Shown: positions 34,834 to 44,079, counted from the first letter of the stretch. The stretch: DNA of 64,000 nt from an uncultured Lachnospiraceae bacterium (GCA_910588215.1 CAJUQJ010000012.1:1-64000); one strand, 5' to 3'. A program made the numbers and translations. The notes: generated from the letters alone by a model not told the origin.

Positions 34834-36864
34834 TCAACGTTTCTGTGCCTTAACCGTATACTGGAACGTCTCATACATCCAGGCCTCTGTATTCTTCGAC
34901 AGTTTGAGCAGGATATTCATGATCTCCCGCTGCCGATTAGACAGATTGAACACGGTTCCGTTGATGTCCTTGACTTCATATCCAGCCTCCTGAAAGAGTG
35001 ACATGATCTCGTAGTAGGTAAAGAAATGAATATGCGTCCTGTCCAACAGCCCTGTATCGCTGTAGCGAAATCTTCCTTCGATCAACTCTTCCATCACGGA
35101 AATATGCATCACATTAGGTATACTCGCAATTATATATCCATTTTCGTGCAGCAGCTCCCGGCACATCCTGACCACTTCCTCCGGATGCCGCAAATGCTCC
35201 AGTACATCGCCGAAGATGATATAGTCGAATTTCTCCTTAAAAGGAATGGACAATTCATCGATATTTCCATACTTCACTCTGGCAATATGCCTGGCTATGT
35301 CCACTGCCGCTTCGTTAATATCCAGACCATAGGTCTGGCAGTTCGGATAGCAGGACTTGATCTCAAACAGCGTCGCACCCAGATCACATCCCACTTCAAG
35401 CACCTTGAATTCCCGTTCGGACGGTTCTTTAATATACTTCACCAGTGTCTTGTTGGGACGCAGATTAAAATAATTCATCCCCCAGGCCGCTTTCATAAAG
35501 GTTCTGTCTTCTGCCTGCCATTGCCAGGCTACGGCATAAATCTCTTCTCCCTGACTGAAACTCTCCCATGCACACGCCCGCTGGCAGATCACCTGTCCAA
35601 GATTATTCTGTATCATGCGGAGTACATAATCTGTCAGCACATTGTCCGGAGATTGCAGTTCCTCCCGGAAAAGCCCGACGTTCTCAAACAATTCCTTCCT
35701 CGCTGCCCAGATCCGCCAGTTGGAAGACAATGTCCGACAGGACGCATTACCACTATGTCGAATCCGTTCATCCCTCGCAAACATAGCAAGCGCATCCCTT
35801 CCGGTAATCGCGTTACCGTCGTCACCATAATAATTAGTGACCGGATTCGCAACACCCACACTATCAGTGCACAAAGCAGATAGCAGCTCCGGCAGACTTT
35901 CCTTTCCCGGGTATACGCCGGCCTCCATAAAGATAATATGCTCTTCTACCGCAAAATTCTCTAATACAGTATTCCACAGCCTGCCATAGCCCTGTATGCC
36001 CTCATCAAACCACAGATACTCGTAGGACCTGGATGCAAGCCAATCCGCCGTACCATCCGTGGAACCGTTGTCCACTATGACAATATTGGAAATGCCCTCC
36101 ATATCGGAAAGCCATTCCAAAGTATCCTGCAGCTGAACTTTACGGTTACAGGTGCTCAGGATCACCGTTGCCTTAAGAACCTCTTTATCTTGTAAAGCGG
36201 GTATCTCCTGCCCATACTCCTTGATAAATTTGAGCCGTTCCTTATCATAGTTCATCAGACTCACGAAACCGCTGTCATGAATGCACCAGGGTTTTCCCAA
36301 TTTGGGCACCACCACCTTATAGCCGCGTCTGGCAAATTCTTTGCTCTGCGCACAGTCATAGAAATCCCACTGATCAAACAGATCTTCTCTCCATGGAATA
36401 TCGTACTGAGTTATCATCAGAAATCCATCTATCACTTCGACCTCTGTCTGCGCATCGTCTGACATCCAGATTTCCTCCGTTTGCTGCGCAGTCCACTTAT
36501 ACAATGCCCCCTTCCTGGGGCCTTCCCACATGACCCCACTCGCCGGCAGTCTGGGCGCTCCGATCATACCGATCATGCCGATCGTTTCATCCTGTCTGAA
36601 TACATCCAGAAAGTCCTGTATAAAATTCTTATTGACGATAAAGACATCCTGATGCAGATATACTTTATACTTTGCATCAGATGCATACATGCCTTCGTTA
36701 TACCCTGCCGCCATAGACTTGGCATCCTCGATCGTCAAAACATTGATCTGATATCCATCCGGAACATGCAGATGCGCAATGTAATAGATACACTCCTCTG
36801 TATACAACTGGTCGTTGCTGCATATGATAAAACAGACTTCCTTGTCTCTGACTACTTTACTCAT
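34834..36864 (-). CDS. Three-domain protein: two glycosyltransferase domains and a methyltransferase
   Basis: 676 residues. Domain 1 (1-225) is colinear with the catalytic part of 33574-34746 (VCFIICSNDQLYTEECIYYI; YLHQDVFIV; DGFLMITQYDIPWREDLF). Domain 2 (231-445) is family-2-like, with VILSTCNRKVQLQDTLEW and VDNGSTDGTADW, but the expected acidic metal motif is replaced by FMEAGVYPG (near 322-330), so it may be inactive or use another mode. Domain 3 (about 480-676) is an S-adenosylmethionine methyltransferase with motif I VLEVGCDLGATL and FGDVLEHLRHPEE. The ATG overlaps the stop of the upstream gene. This suggests assembly of two sugars with a terminal methyl group. Confidence 0.8.
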   Translation of the reverse strand: MSKVVRDKEVCFIICSNDQLYTEECIYYIAHLHVPDGYQINVLTIEDAKSMAAGYNEGMYASDAKYKVYLHQDVFIVNKNFIQDFLDVFRQDETIGMIGMIGAPRLPASGVMWEGPRKGALYKWTAQQTEEIWMSDDAQTEVEVIDGFLMITQYDIPWREDLFDQWDFYDCAQSKEFARRGYKVVVPKLGKPWCIHDSGFVSLMNYDKERLKFIKEYGQEIPALQDKEVLKATVILSTCNRKVQLQDTLEWLSDMEGISNIVIVDNGSTDGTADWLASRSYEYLWFDEGIQGYGRLWNTVLENFAVEEHIIFMEAGVYPGKESLPELLSALCTDSVGVANPVTNYYGDDGNAITGRDALAMFARDERIRHSGNASCRTLSSNWRIWAARKELFENVGLFREELQSPDNVLTDYVLRMIQNNLGQVICQRACAWESFSQGEEIYAVAWQWQAEDRTFMKAAWGMNYFNLRPNKTLVKYIKEPSEREFKVLEVGCDLGATLFEIKSCYPNCQTYGLDINEAAVDIARHIARVKYGNIDELSIPFKEKFDYIIFGDVLEHLRHPEEVVRMCRELLHENGYIIASIPNVMHISVMEELIEGRFRYSDTGLLDRTHIHFFTYYEIMSLFQEAGYEVKDINGTVFNLSNRQREIMNILLKLSKNTEAWMYETFQYTVKAQKR

Positions 36865-37295
36865 ATCACTATTTCTCCACTTAACATCTTATCCTTAATG
36901 ATCCGCAACACCTTTTCCTTATCAATGTTCCCACAGTACATAACGGCAAACAATTCCTGAAGCGATACGTGATTCATCGACAGAAACTGCCGGAAATCTG
37001 CCATGCTGTCGTCCATGATATCAAATTCAAATCTTCTGAGATAAAACATCAATATCGTATAACGGCGGACAAGTTCTTCCAGACTGTTCACTTTATCATA
37101 AACCGTTTGCTGCCCTGCCTCTTTCTCCTGATCACATACAGAAAGCATGACCCTGGCGATCGCCAGATCATTGATCTCATCTATGATCTGCTTATCCGTC
37201 TGAAGCAGCGTGCAGATCTCATCATACTGCCTTCCCGACAGCAATTGATCGAACCGTTCTTTCAGAACCAAATCCCATCTCACTTGTTCACTCAT
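36861..37295 (-). CDS. Stand-alone helical domain protein, partner of the downstream transferase
   Basis: A 144-residue, wholly helical protein colinear with residues 1-140 of the fusion at 33574-34746 (compare YTILMFYLRRFEFDIMDDSM with YTALKFYLRRIDFDVLDEME). It ends LRIIKDKMLSGEIVI, and its stop overlaps the start of the three-domain gene as ATGA, so the two are coupled. The start at 37295 follows GGAGGTAAAG. The fused and split forms together imply a physical partnership between this domain and the transferase. No catalytic motif is visible. Confidence 0.75.
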   Translation of the reverse strand: MSEQVRWDLVLKERFDQLLSGRQYDEICTLLQTDKQIIDEINDLAIARVMLSVCDQEKEAGQQTVYDKVNSLEELVRRYTILMFYLRRFEFDIMDDSMADFRQFLSMNHVSLQELFAVMYCGNIDKEKVLRIIKDKMLSGEIVI

Positions 37296-37297
37296 CT

Positions 37298-37449
37298 TTA
37301 CCTCCATGCCGAAGCGTTTTACGCTGAGGACGCGAGCAGAATTTCAGATTCTGCTCTGCGATCTCGAGTTTGTGGCTCCGGCACAAACTCGCAGTTGAAA
37401 AATCAGCACATCAGTGTGATTTTTCAACCTTACCTCCATGCCGAAGCGT
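37298..37449. repeat. Relic cassette with three hairpins and duplicated gene-end sequence
   Basis: A 20-base sequence (TTACCTCCATGCCGAAGCGT) occurs at 37298-37317 and 37430-37449. CCGAAGCG...CGCTGAGGAC at 37309-37331 matches 33591-33613, the coding end of a transferase, with two mismatches. Between the copies are three strong stems: GAGCAGAAT/ATTCTGCTC, CGAGTTTGTG/CACAAACTCG and GTTGAAAAATCA/TGATTTTTCAAC. Confidence 0.6.
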
Positions 37450-37479
37450 CACAATCTCTAACTGAACTTGTTCAGTCAG

Positions 37480-37803
37480 TTACACTAAAATGTAATCCAT
37501 TCTTTCAACATAGATACTTCCGCAGAACATTAGATATTCTCCCCCAGCATAGGATATTCCTACGTTTCTTGCACCACCCTGCCTGAGATTTTCCGACAGG
37601 GAAACTGCCATGACCGAATCCGGAAACCTTCTTTCTGTTTCTACGATCCTGGTCCATGTCTGCCCGTCGTCCGTAGAAGCATCATCCACCAGTATGATCT
37701 CCAGATTCTCAATACCTATGGTCTGGTTGACAAGACTATCGATACATCTGTCCAGATACTGCACAGCATTATAGCAGGGAACTACAATACTAACCTTTTT
37801 CAT
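37480..37803 (-). pseudogene. Truncated family-2 glycosyltransferase
   Basis: 107 codons matching the start of a family-2 glycosyltransferase: KKVSIVVPCYNAVQYLDRCI, ILVDDASTDDG, ENLRQGGARNVGISYAGGEY. The frame ends shortly after LMFCGSIYVERMDYILV, where the metal-binding Asp residues would be expected, so the catalytic domain is cut about halfway. A relic cassette lies immediately downstream. The remaining fragment is unlikely to be an active enzyme. It lies six bases downstream of the CgeB-like gene starting at 38994. Confidence 0.75.
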
Positions 37804-37809
37804 AGGCCA

Positions 37810-38994
37810 CTATACTCCTCCCTCATCCTCTGTCACCCAATCTAACAGTCTCTTGATCTTCTTCTCATAAGTATAATCGTTCATCGCCTTCTCATGGCCT
37901 GCTCTCGCGATCTGCTCCCTCTCTTCTTCATGTTCCAGATAATAATCCACCTTCTGTATCAATTCCTCCGGCGTCCGGAACATGACGATCTCTTTGTCTT
38001 CTTCAAACAACTCTGCTGTCTCCTCACAGTAATTGGTCAGCACAAATCCGCCCGCCCCCATAATATCCATAATACGCTGCGTCGTACCGCCCTCGATCCC
38101 TTTCAATGCGATATTCAGATTGATCTTGGTGCCTGCGTAGATAAAGGAAGTGGCCTCTCCCACCTGTACGGGTGGCCGTCGATGAACTTTAGGCATTAAC
38201 GTTTCGTCCACTTCACTGTAGGTATACAAATACACATCATGATCTTCCGCCAGCAGATTCAGAACACACACACGTTCGATATTGGCCAGCTTCCGAATCA
38301 GATACATTGCCTCAAAGTAACGTACGTCTTCTACATTATATGGATTGTTAATTTTGAGTGTCGGGCTCACCAGCTTCATATATTCCAGGATCTCCTGCCC
38401 CGTCTTACCATAAACCCGATTGACTCCATCCCATTTGAAAGCTGCTTCCTCAAAGATGCTGCGAAAATATGCCTGCATATTTTCCGGAAGCAGGTCAAGG
38501 CATCGGTCATAAGCATTGTCTTCATACAGATTGGCGATCAGGCTGATATCATGGATATATCTTCTCTTGGCCAGAAAACGCTTCTTCCACGCAAGTATAT
38601 TCTCTCTGTTTACCGACAGCGGCTGATACATAACATGTGGGCATCCCCCCTGCCGCATTCTCTCGGCATCCAGTTTATCAAAGGCGGAATACCAGATATT
38701 ATCCAGCGTCCCCATAACAGTGTATGCCTTCAGATAAGGAGCATCCCAGATTACGGATATGTACTTGATCCCTGCCCAGTAAGCAGCTACCGCAACATTA
38801 TAGATCAAATGGATCGACATCAGATGTGTGATGCCATGCTCTTTCACATAGGCCACCAACGCATTGATCTTCTCTTCGTCCATATTGGACGTGTCCTGAA
38901 CCTCCGGATATTCCATAACATCACATTGTAACTTTCGCAAAGTCTGTACGATGTTTTTCTCCGTGGAAAGGCCGTACACATATAATATCTTCAT
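37810..38994 (-). CDS. CgeB-like glycosyltransferase (subgroup B)
   Basis: A 394-residue GT-B-type protein beginning MKILYVYGLSTEKNIV. Subgroup B shares HLMSIHLIYN, SVIWDAPYLK, WDGVNRVYGKTG and the C-terminal INLNIALKGIEGGTTQRIMD with GAGGFVLTNYCEET. Close paralogs are 42895-44079, 44076-45257 and 47556-48752. The start at 38994 is chosen by paralog alignment; a GTG at 39027 is the alternative and the ribosome site is poor. It is divergent from the DUF4422 fusion gene. Confidence 0.85.
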   Translation of the reverse strand: MKILYVYGLSTEKNIVQTLRKLQCDVMEYPEVQDTSNMDEEKINALVAYVKEHGITHLMSIHLIYNVAVAAYWAGIKYISVIWDAPYLKAYTVMGTLDNIWYSAFDKLDAERMRQGGCPHVMYQPLSVNRENILAWKKRFLAKRRYIHDISLIANLYEDNAYDRCLDLLPENMQAYFRSIFEEAAFKWDGVNRVYGKTGQEILEYMKLVSPTLKINNPYNVEDVRYFEAMYLIRKLANIERVCVLNLLAEDHDVYLYTYSEVDETLMPKVHRRPPVQVGEATSFIYAGTKINLNIALKGIEGGTTQRIMDIMGAGGFVLTNYCEETAELFEEDKEIVMFRTPEELIQKVDYYLEHEEEREQIARAGHEKAMNDYTYEKKIKRLLDWVTEDEGGV

Positions 38995-39085
38995 TTTAAA
39001 TTCCAATCTTATATCGCTTTTTTTCACTATCTATAATATAATAAAAAACAGCACAAAAGTAAACCGCAAATAAGTGAGGCGCCAA

Positions 39086-41482
39086 ATGTCTGTATCTATC
39101 TATACAATGACCCATGTACCTTTTACTCCGCCGGAAGATCCGATCTACATCCCGCTTCAGGTCGGCCGTGCCCTTCATGACGACCTGGGATATCAGGGTG
39201 ACGATACGGGCGATACTATTTCCGCACTGAATCCCTACTACAGCGAACTGACCGGCCTGTACTGGATCTGGAAAAATGTAAACGATGCAGACTATCTTGG
39301 TCTGTGCCATTATCGCCGATATTTCCTGAATGAAAACGGCACATTGATGACCAAAGCCGATTATCTGCACATCTTTTCCCGCTATGACGTGATTCTGTCC
39401 AGGCCGCAGGCCGGCGCCTATGATTATCGTACAGTCTACAGCCGTTCCCACGATGTCCGCAATCTGGATATGACAGGTGAGGTCATACAGGAACTGTATC
39501 CTGAGTATTTCGATACCTTCCAGCACGTGATCAGCGATACCTCCTGTTATATAGGAAACTTATTTGCTGCCCCCAAAGCGTTATTCCACGCCTACTGCAA
39601 ATGGTTGTTTTCTATTTTCGCCGTGCTGGAGACGCGCATTGACGTCAGCGGTTATGACGATTACCATAAAAGAGTATTCGGTTTTCTGTCGGAGCAGTTA
39701 CTGATCGTATGGATAAAATACAATCAGCTGTCTTATTATGAAGCGCCTGTCGGTCTTATCCAGGAAAAAGCCGAGACAATAAGTCTCAAAAATGAGCTGC
39801 AGTCTCTGCTGCATACAGGAAGCGTCACCGATGCCTGGCAGTATCTGTGTTCCGCGCTGGATAAACGTCCCGATCTGTCGCTTCAGCTGTCTGACTTTAA
39901 CCAGGAATTGATTCTCATCGAGCATATTCTCAATGTATGCAGAATCGAAGAGGAGGAAGAACTGCCTACTCTTCTGCAATTTTCAAAAGATCTCGGCACA
40001 CTGATCCGGCATTTCCGACTTCTGCTGAGCATTGTTGAGCATATAGGGAACAACATCGCCACCGAAGAGGAGATTCGTTATCTCCTTGACTGCCGGGTCT
40101 CCTATAAAGCAATCGTCTATATGATGCAGAATTTTAAGCAGTTGTCCGGTACGCCGCAGATATGGCTGAACACTTTGGCAGGTCTGTACGCAGATGCCGA
40201 AGAATATTTGACCGCCCTGTCTTTCCTGGAAGAAGCTCTTGCCATTTGCGAGACGAACAGGAACACGCTGTCCAATATCATCACCATTCTGGAGCATATG
40301 GGACAATCGGAAATAGCTGAAGAATACCGACGACTTTATCTTGCCCTCCCTCGAAGGATCACGGTCTTCATGGGCGGGAGCATTCCCGTTCTGAACTATA
40401 TGGCCAAGCAGTATGCTGCCAGTGCAGAACTACTGGGCTGTACAGTATTCCGCTATGACAAGTCCACTATGGAAGATAGTTTTGCAAGGCTGCTCCTTTT
40501 CCGTGAAAACGGTCTGGATGCTGCCGTCGTTTTCAACAATGTCTGTTTCCAAATGATGCTTGAATGCGGCAAAAGCCTCTGGGACCTATGGGATATTCCC
40601 TGCTACAACATCATCGTAGATCATCCTATGTACTATGCCGACACTCTGGACCATGCGCCCAAAAACGGTGTTGTTGCCTGTGCAGACCGCAATCACCAAC
40701 ACTACATCAGTCGCTTCTATCCCACTGTGAGGAAGACTCTGTTCCTCCCCACTGCCGGACAGTGTCTGAAACCCTTTGCCGAACTAAAGCCCTTTGCCGA
40801 ACGTTCTATTGATGTCCTCTTTATTGGCGCCTACAAATATGATGACAGTTATTCTTATGATTCTTTCGATTCACAGTTGACAGAAGAACTGATCCGAAAC
40901 CCGGAACGAACCTTCGAGGATACCGTTGAACACTGCCTGCGATCTGGTCAGACCAGTCTGAACGAGGACGAATTGAAAAGCTTCCTTCAAGCACATTGCT
41001 TCGTTGACACAAATACCGGCGCACTGTTTCGTAGAGAAATTCTCAGGACGCTTGTCAATGCCGGAATAACCGTCACTGTATATGGCGATCGCTTTGAAAA
41101 GACCGATCTGTTGAAGTACCCTAACTTTATCTACAAAGGGCGCTGCTCCACCGAAGAAGGTATCCGCCTCATGGAAGACAGTAAGATCGTATTAAATCAG
41201 TTGGCATGGTTCAAAGACGGTTCCAGCGAAAGAATCTATGAAGCCATGCTGCAGGGCGCAGTGGCGCTCACGGATGACAGCGCCTATTTAAGAGAAACCT
41301 TTATCGATGATGTCGATATCAAATTCTATTCTCTGGCATACTTAGACAGACTGCCTGCTCTCGTCCGCTCTATCCTTGACGATCCGCAGAACACAGAAAT
41401 GCTGCGGACGAATGCCTATCGCAAAGCAGCTGCGCAGCACACATGGCTGCAGCGCACGGAATCCTTACTGGCAGATTTCTAA
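39086..41482 (+). CDS. DUF4422 glycosyltransferase fused to a CgeB-like domain
   Basis: A 798-residue protein. Residues 1-235 match the DUF4422 family of glycan-modifying transferases (LTGLYWIWKNVNDADYLGLC, then HYRRYFLNENG). A helical middle of about 200 residues has TPR-like repeats (YLTALSFLEEALAICETNRN). The C-terminal 370 residues resemble CgeB-type GT-B enzymes, ending with IVLNQLAWFKDGSSERIYEA and GAVALTDDSAYL. The start at 39086 follows GTGAGG. Two complete transferase modules on one chain suggest sequential sugar additions. It is the only plus-strand gene in this part of the island and ends at a clear terminator. Confidence 0.8.
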   Translation: MSVSIYTMTHVPFTPPEDPIYIPLQVGRALHDDLGYQGDDTGDTISALNPYYSELTGLYWIWKNVNDADYLGLCHYRRYFLNENGTLMTKADYLHIFSRYDVILSRPQAGAYDYRTVYSRSHDVRNLDMTGEVIQELYPEYFDTFQHVISDTSCYIGNLFAAPKALFHAYCKWLFSIFAVLETRIDVSGYDDYHKRVFGFLSEQLLIVWIKYNQLSYYEAPVGLIQEKAETISLKNELQSLLHTGSVTDAWQYLCSALDKRPDLSLQLSDFNQELILIEHILNVCRIEEEEELPTLLQFSKDLGTLIRHFRLLLSIVEHIGNNIATEEEIRYLLDCRVSYKAIVYMMQNFKQLSGTPQIWLNTLAGLYADAEEYLTALSFLEEALAICETNRNTLSNIITILEHMGQSEIAEEYRRLYLALPRRITVFMGGSIPVLNYMAKQYAASAELLGCTVFRYDKSTMEDSFARLLLFRENGLDAAVVFNNVCFQMMLECGKSLWDLWDIPCYNIIVDHPMYYADTLDHAPKNGVVACADRNHQHYISRFYPTVRKTLFLPTAGQCLKPFAELKPFAERSIDVLFIGAYKYDDSYSYDSFDSQLTEELIRNPERTFEDTVEHCLRSGQTSLNEDELKSFLQAHCFVDTNTGALFRREILRTLVNAGITVTVYGDRFEKTDLLKYPNFIYKGRCSTEEGIRLMEDSKIVLNQLAWFKDGSSERIYEAMLQGAVALTDDSAYLRETFIDDVDIKFYSLAYLDRLPALVRSILDDPQNTEMLRTNAYRKAAAQHTWLQRTESLLADF

Positions 41483-41495
41483 CATCGATACTCAA

Positions 41496-41526
41496 AAAGG
41501 CTGGCACATGGCCAGCCTTTCTATTT
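41496..41526 (+). terminator. Terminator of the DUF4422-CgeB gene
   Basis: Perfect AAAGGCTGGC/GCCAGCCTTT stem with a five-base loop, followed by TCTATTTCTT, 14 bases after the stop codon. Confidence 0.85.
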
Positions 41527-41646
41527 CTTATGATACCGATCATCCATGTCAGAGCAGTTTACTGCGATGACACGCGTCGGAAATCTCAAATTGCCGATTG
41601 AGAAATCATTGCATCAGCATAATATCTCAATCTATGCTTCTCAGTA

Positions 41647-42711
41647 TTAACCAAGTAAGGACAGTGCCAACTGATTAGACTGATTAGCCTGTGACAACAT
41701 GGATGTACCTGCCTGCTGCAGAATGTTGTTATTCGCATATCTAACCATCTCTGTAGCGATATCCGTGTCACGGATCTGTGCTTCTGCAGATGTGGTATTC
41801 TCTACGATGTTATCCAGGTTGCTGATGGTGTGCTCCAGTCTGTTCTGGATCGCACCGAGGTCGGAACGCTGCTGTGATACGTCTTTGATCGCATGCTTCG
41901 CAAATGCATTCAGCGCTGCGAAATCTGCTGCCGTAGGCGCGTTCGCGGTGTCAAGCGTTGTAGATGAAGAAATCTGAACTTTACCAGCCGCTGCCGTACC
42001 CGTAAGGGTTGTGTCAACAACATCAGTTTTCTCAAATGCATAGAACTTCCGCAGCATATCCAGCGTCAGATAGTTATCACCTGCGATATACTTCTTCGAA
42101 TCTGTTGCTCCAGCCAGCGATAAATCACCAGTCGCAACGCCACCAGCTTCCTCGGTACTGTCAATATTAGCCACACCGAAGGTAACCTTGTCATTCACTG
42201 CCTTAGCGATCAATTCATTGGTGCTCATATTGCTGATCGTGATACCGATATGCTGACCGGATTCTGCACCAACCTGAAGACCCTTGTTGGAGAAAGAACC
42301 ATCCAGCAGGCTCTGCTCATTGAATGTGGTCGTGCTCTGTACACGGTCGATCTCGCTCATCAGCTGCTTAACCTCAGCCTGGATATAGCTGCGGTCTGCA
42401 GATGTCAAAGTACCGTTCTCACCCTTTACAGCCAGCTCATTCATTCTCTGCAGCATATCCTGTACTTCATTCAATGCGCCTTCTGCTGTCTGTACACAGG
42501 AGATACCGTCCTGAGCGTTAGCGGATGCCTGTGTCAGTCCACGGATCTGTCTTCTCATCTTCTCGGAAATAGACAAGCCTGCAGCATCATCTGCCGCACG
42601 ATTGATCTTGTAACCGGATGACAGCTTCTCTGTGGACTTAGCCTGTGCAGCTGTTGTCAGGCCAAGCATTCTGTTAGAGTTCATTGCCGTAATGTTGTGC
42701 TGTACTACCAT
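41647..42711 (-). CDS. Flagellin, copy 1
   Basis: Filament subunit exported through the flagellar secretion system; 354 residues. The N-terminal D0/D1 part (1-169, MVVQHNITAMNSNRMLGLTT, LSSGYKINRAADDAAGLSIS) and C-terminal D1/D0 part (last 97 residues, ending SQANQSNQLALSLLG) are nearly identical to the other three copies. Only the central 88 residues differ, rich in Thr, Ala and Gly (TEEAGGVATGDLSLAGATDS), and are the surface-exposed candidate for glycosylation. Cys72 lies in the conserved ISCVQTAEG. It has its own SigD promoter (42841-42867) and a CsrA-type leader hairpin. Confidence 0.96.
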   Translation of the reverse strand: MVVQHNITAMNSNRMLGLTTAAQAKSTEKLSSGYKINRAADDAAGLSISEKMRRQIRGLTQASANAQDGISCVQTAEGALNEVQDMLQRMNELAVKGENGTLTSADRSYIQAEVKQLMSEIDRVQSTTTFNEQSLLDGSFSNKGLQVGAESGQHIGITISNMSTNELIAKAVNDKVTFGVANIDSTEEAGGVATGDLSLAGATDSKKYIAGDNYLTLDMLRKFYAFEKTDVVDTTLTGTAAAGKVQISSSTTLDTANAPTAADFAALNAFAKHAIKDVSQQRSDLGAIQNRLEHTISNLDNIVENTTSAEAQIRDTDIATEMVRYANNNILQQAGTSMLSQANQSNQLALSLLG

Positions 42712-42718
42712 AATATAT

Positions 42719-42751
42719 TCCTCCTTGAATGATAGGTGGCTTCCCTGCCAC
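42719..42751 (-). promoter_or_regulatory. CsrA-type leader of flagellin 1
   Basis: Hairpin GTGGC-AGGGAA-GCCAC presents GGA in its loop, and AAGGAGGA, the ribosome site, is about 15 bases downstream. This is the double-GGA arrangement bound by CsrA on B. subtilis hag mRNA. The same block occurs before all four flagellins. Confidence 0.7.
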
Positions 42752-42840
42752 TTATTAGCTTCGCTGCAATGAGTCTTCCGGATCGTACGCTTCCATCTTC
42801 CCCATCACACCGCCTTAAGTAAATTTATTACTTATAGTAT

Positions 42841-42867
42841 ATATCGGCCTCTTCTGCTTTTACTTTA
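42841..42867 (-). promoter_or_regulatory. SigD (sigma-28) promoter of flagellin 1
   Basis: TAAA (42867-42864), exactly 15 bases, GCCGATAT (42848-42841); a consensus match, giving a leader of about 120 bases. Confidence 0.9.
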
Positions 42868-42894
42868 GCCTATATATTTCCAAAATAGGATCGA

Positions 42895-44079
42895 TCACTC
42901 CTGAATTTCTTCACCACCTGCCCAGGCAAGCAGTTTCTTAATCTTCTTCGTGTAGGTATAGTACTGCATTACCTTCGCATGTCCGTTCCGTGCGATCGTT
43001 TCCCGTTCTCTGTCATGCTGCAGGTAATAATCCACTTTGTCCAGCAGTTCCTCCGGCGTCCTGAACATAACGATCTCTTTGTCTTCCTCAAACAAATCTG
43101 CAGTCTCGGCGCAATAATTTGTCAAGGCGAAACCGCCGGCTCCCAGAATATCCATAATACGCTGAGGGGTTCCCCCTTCTATCCCTTTCAGGGAAATATT
43201 CAAATTGATCTTACTGGTCTGGAACACATGATGCAGATCCTGCTCCGAGCAGATCGGGGGCATGATCTTAACATTGTCCAGTCTATGCTCTGCCGTTTTA
43301 CTCGTAGTATACAATGTTACAGAATATTTCTCCGCCAGCAGATTCAGGACACAGATCCTCTCAATATTCGCAATTTTACGCGTTACATATCCGTTCTCAA
43401 AATAGACCGAGTCCGGGATATCGAAGAAATTCACCATCTGAAATCCCGGTGTCACTGCACGGATATACGCTACCAGTTCATTACTTACAGTCCCACTGAT
43501 GCGGTTGACGCCGTCCCAGCGAAATGCCGCATTTTCAAACAGTCCGACAAAATAATCCTGTAAGTTTTGTGGAAGATTGTTGCAAAACTCATCATAGAAA
43601 TTATTATCATATAGGCTTGCCACAAAACAGATCTCTTCCCGGTATTCACGAAACGCTCCTGCCTGACGATCCCATTCCCGTATCTGGTCGTCATCCACAG
43701 CCAACGGCTGATACAGAACATGAGGAATCTTCGCATCGACAAAAGACTGTGCCTCGATCCGATCAAACACAGAATACCAACAATGATCCATCCTTCCATA
43801 CGCCGTGAAAACCTTATGGTACGGGGCATCCCAGATAAGCGCTATATAGTTTATTCCGGCCTTCTGTACCACAGCCGCCAGCGTATCGATCAAATGAATA
43901 GACATGAGATGTGTGATTCCGTTCTGCCTGCTGTAGGTCGCCAGTTTATCGGCTTCCAGCTCATTCGTAAAAGTATCCAATATTCTTACCGGATATACCT
44001 CATGCTCTATCTTTAACCTGCGGAGGGCATTGATGATACCCTCTATCTTACTGCTCCCATGCACATACAATATTTTCAT
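42895..44079 (-). CDS. CgeB-like glycosyltransferase (subgroup B)
   Basis: A 394-residue protein of the subgroup starting MKILYVHGSSKIEGI. It shares HLMSIHLIDT, ALIWDAPYHK, WDGVNRISGT and INLNISLKGIEGGTPQRIMD with GAGGFALTNYCAET. Its ATG overlaps the stop codon of 44076-45257 as ATGA, so the two paralogs are coupled. It ends just upstream of the flagellin 1 promoter. It has diverged more than its neighbour, for instance losing the YGKTG motif. Confidence 0.85.
   Translation of the reverse strand: MKILYVHGSSKIEGIINALRRLKIEHEVYPVRILDTFTNELEADKLATYSRQNGITHLMSIHLIDTLAAVVQKAGINYIALIWDAPYHKVFTAYGRMDHCWYSVFDRIEAQSFVDAKIPHVLYQPLAVDDDQIREWDRQAGAFREYREEICFVASLYDNNFYDEFCNNLPQNLQDYFVGLFENAAFRWDGVNRISGTVSNELVAYIRAVTPGFQMVNFFDIPDSVYFENGYVTRKIANIERICVLNLLAEKYSVTLYTTSKTAEHRLDNVKIMPPICSEQDLHHVFQTSKINLNISLKGIEGGTPQRIMDILGAGGFALTNYCAETADLFEEDKEIVMFRTPEELLDKVDYYLQHDRERETIARNGHAKVMQYYTYTKKIKKLLAWAGGEEIQE

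Noticed and set aside
37320..37450. CRISPR-like array of repeats
   Set aside because: The three stems differ in sequence, spacing is irregular and there are no cas genes; it is a relic cassette.
37480..37803. Intact small glycosyltransferase
   Set aside because: The frame ends before the metal-binding residues and is followed by relic sequence, so I call it a pseudogene.
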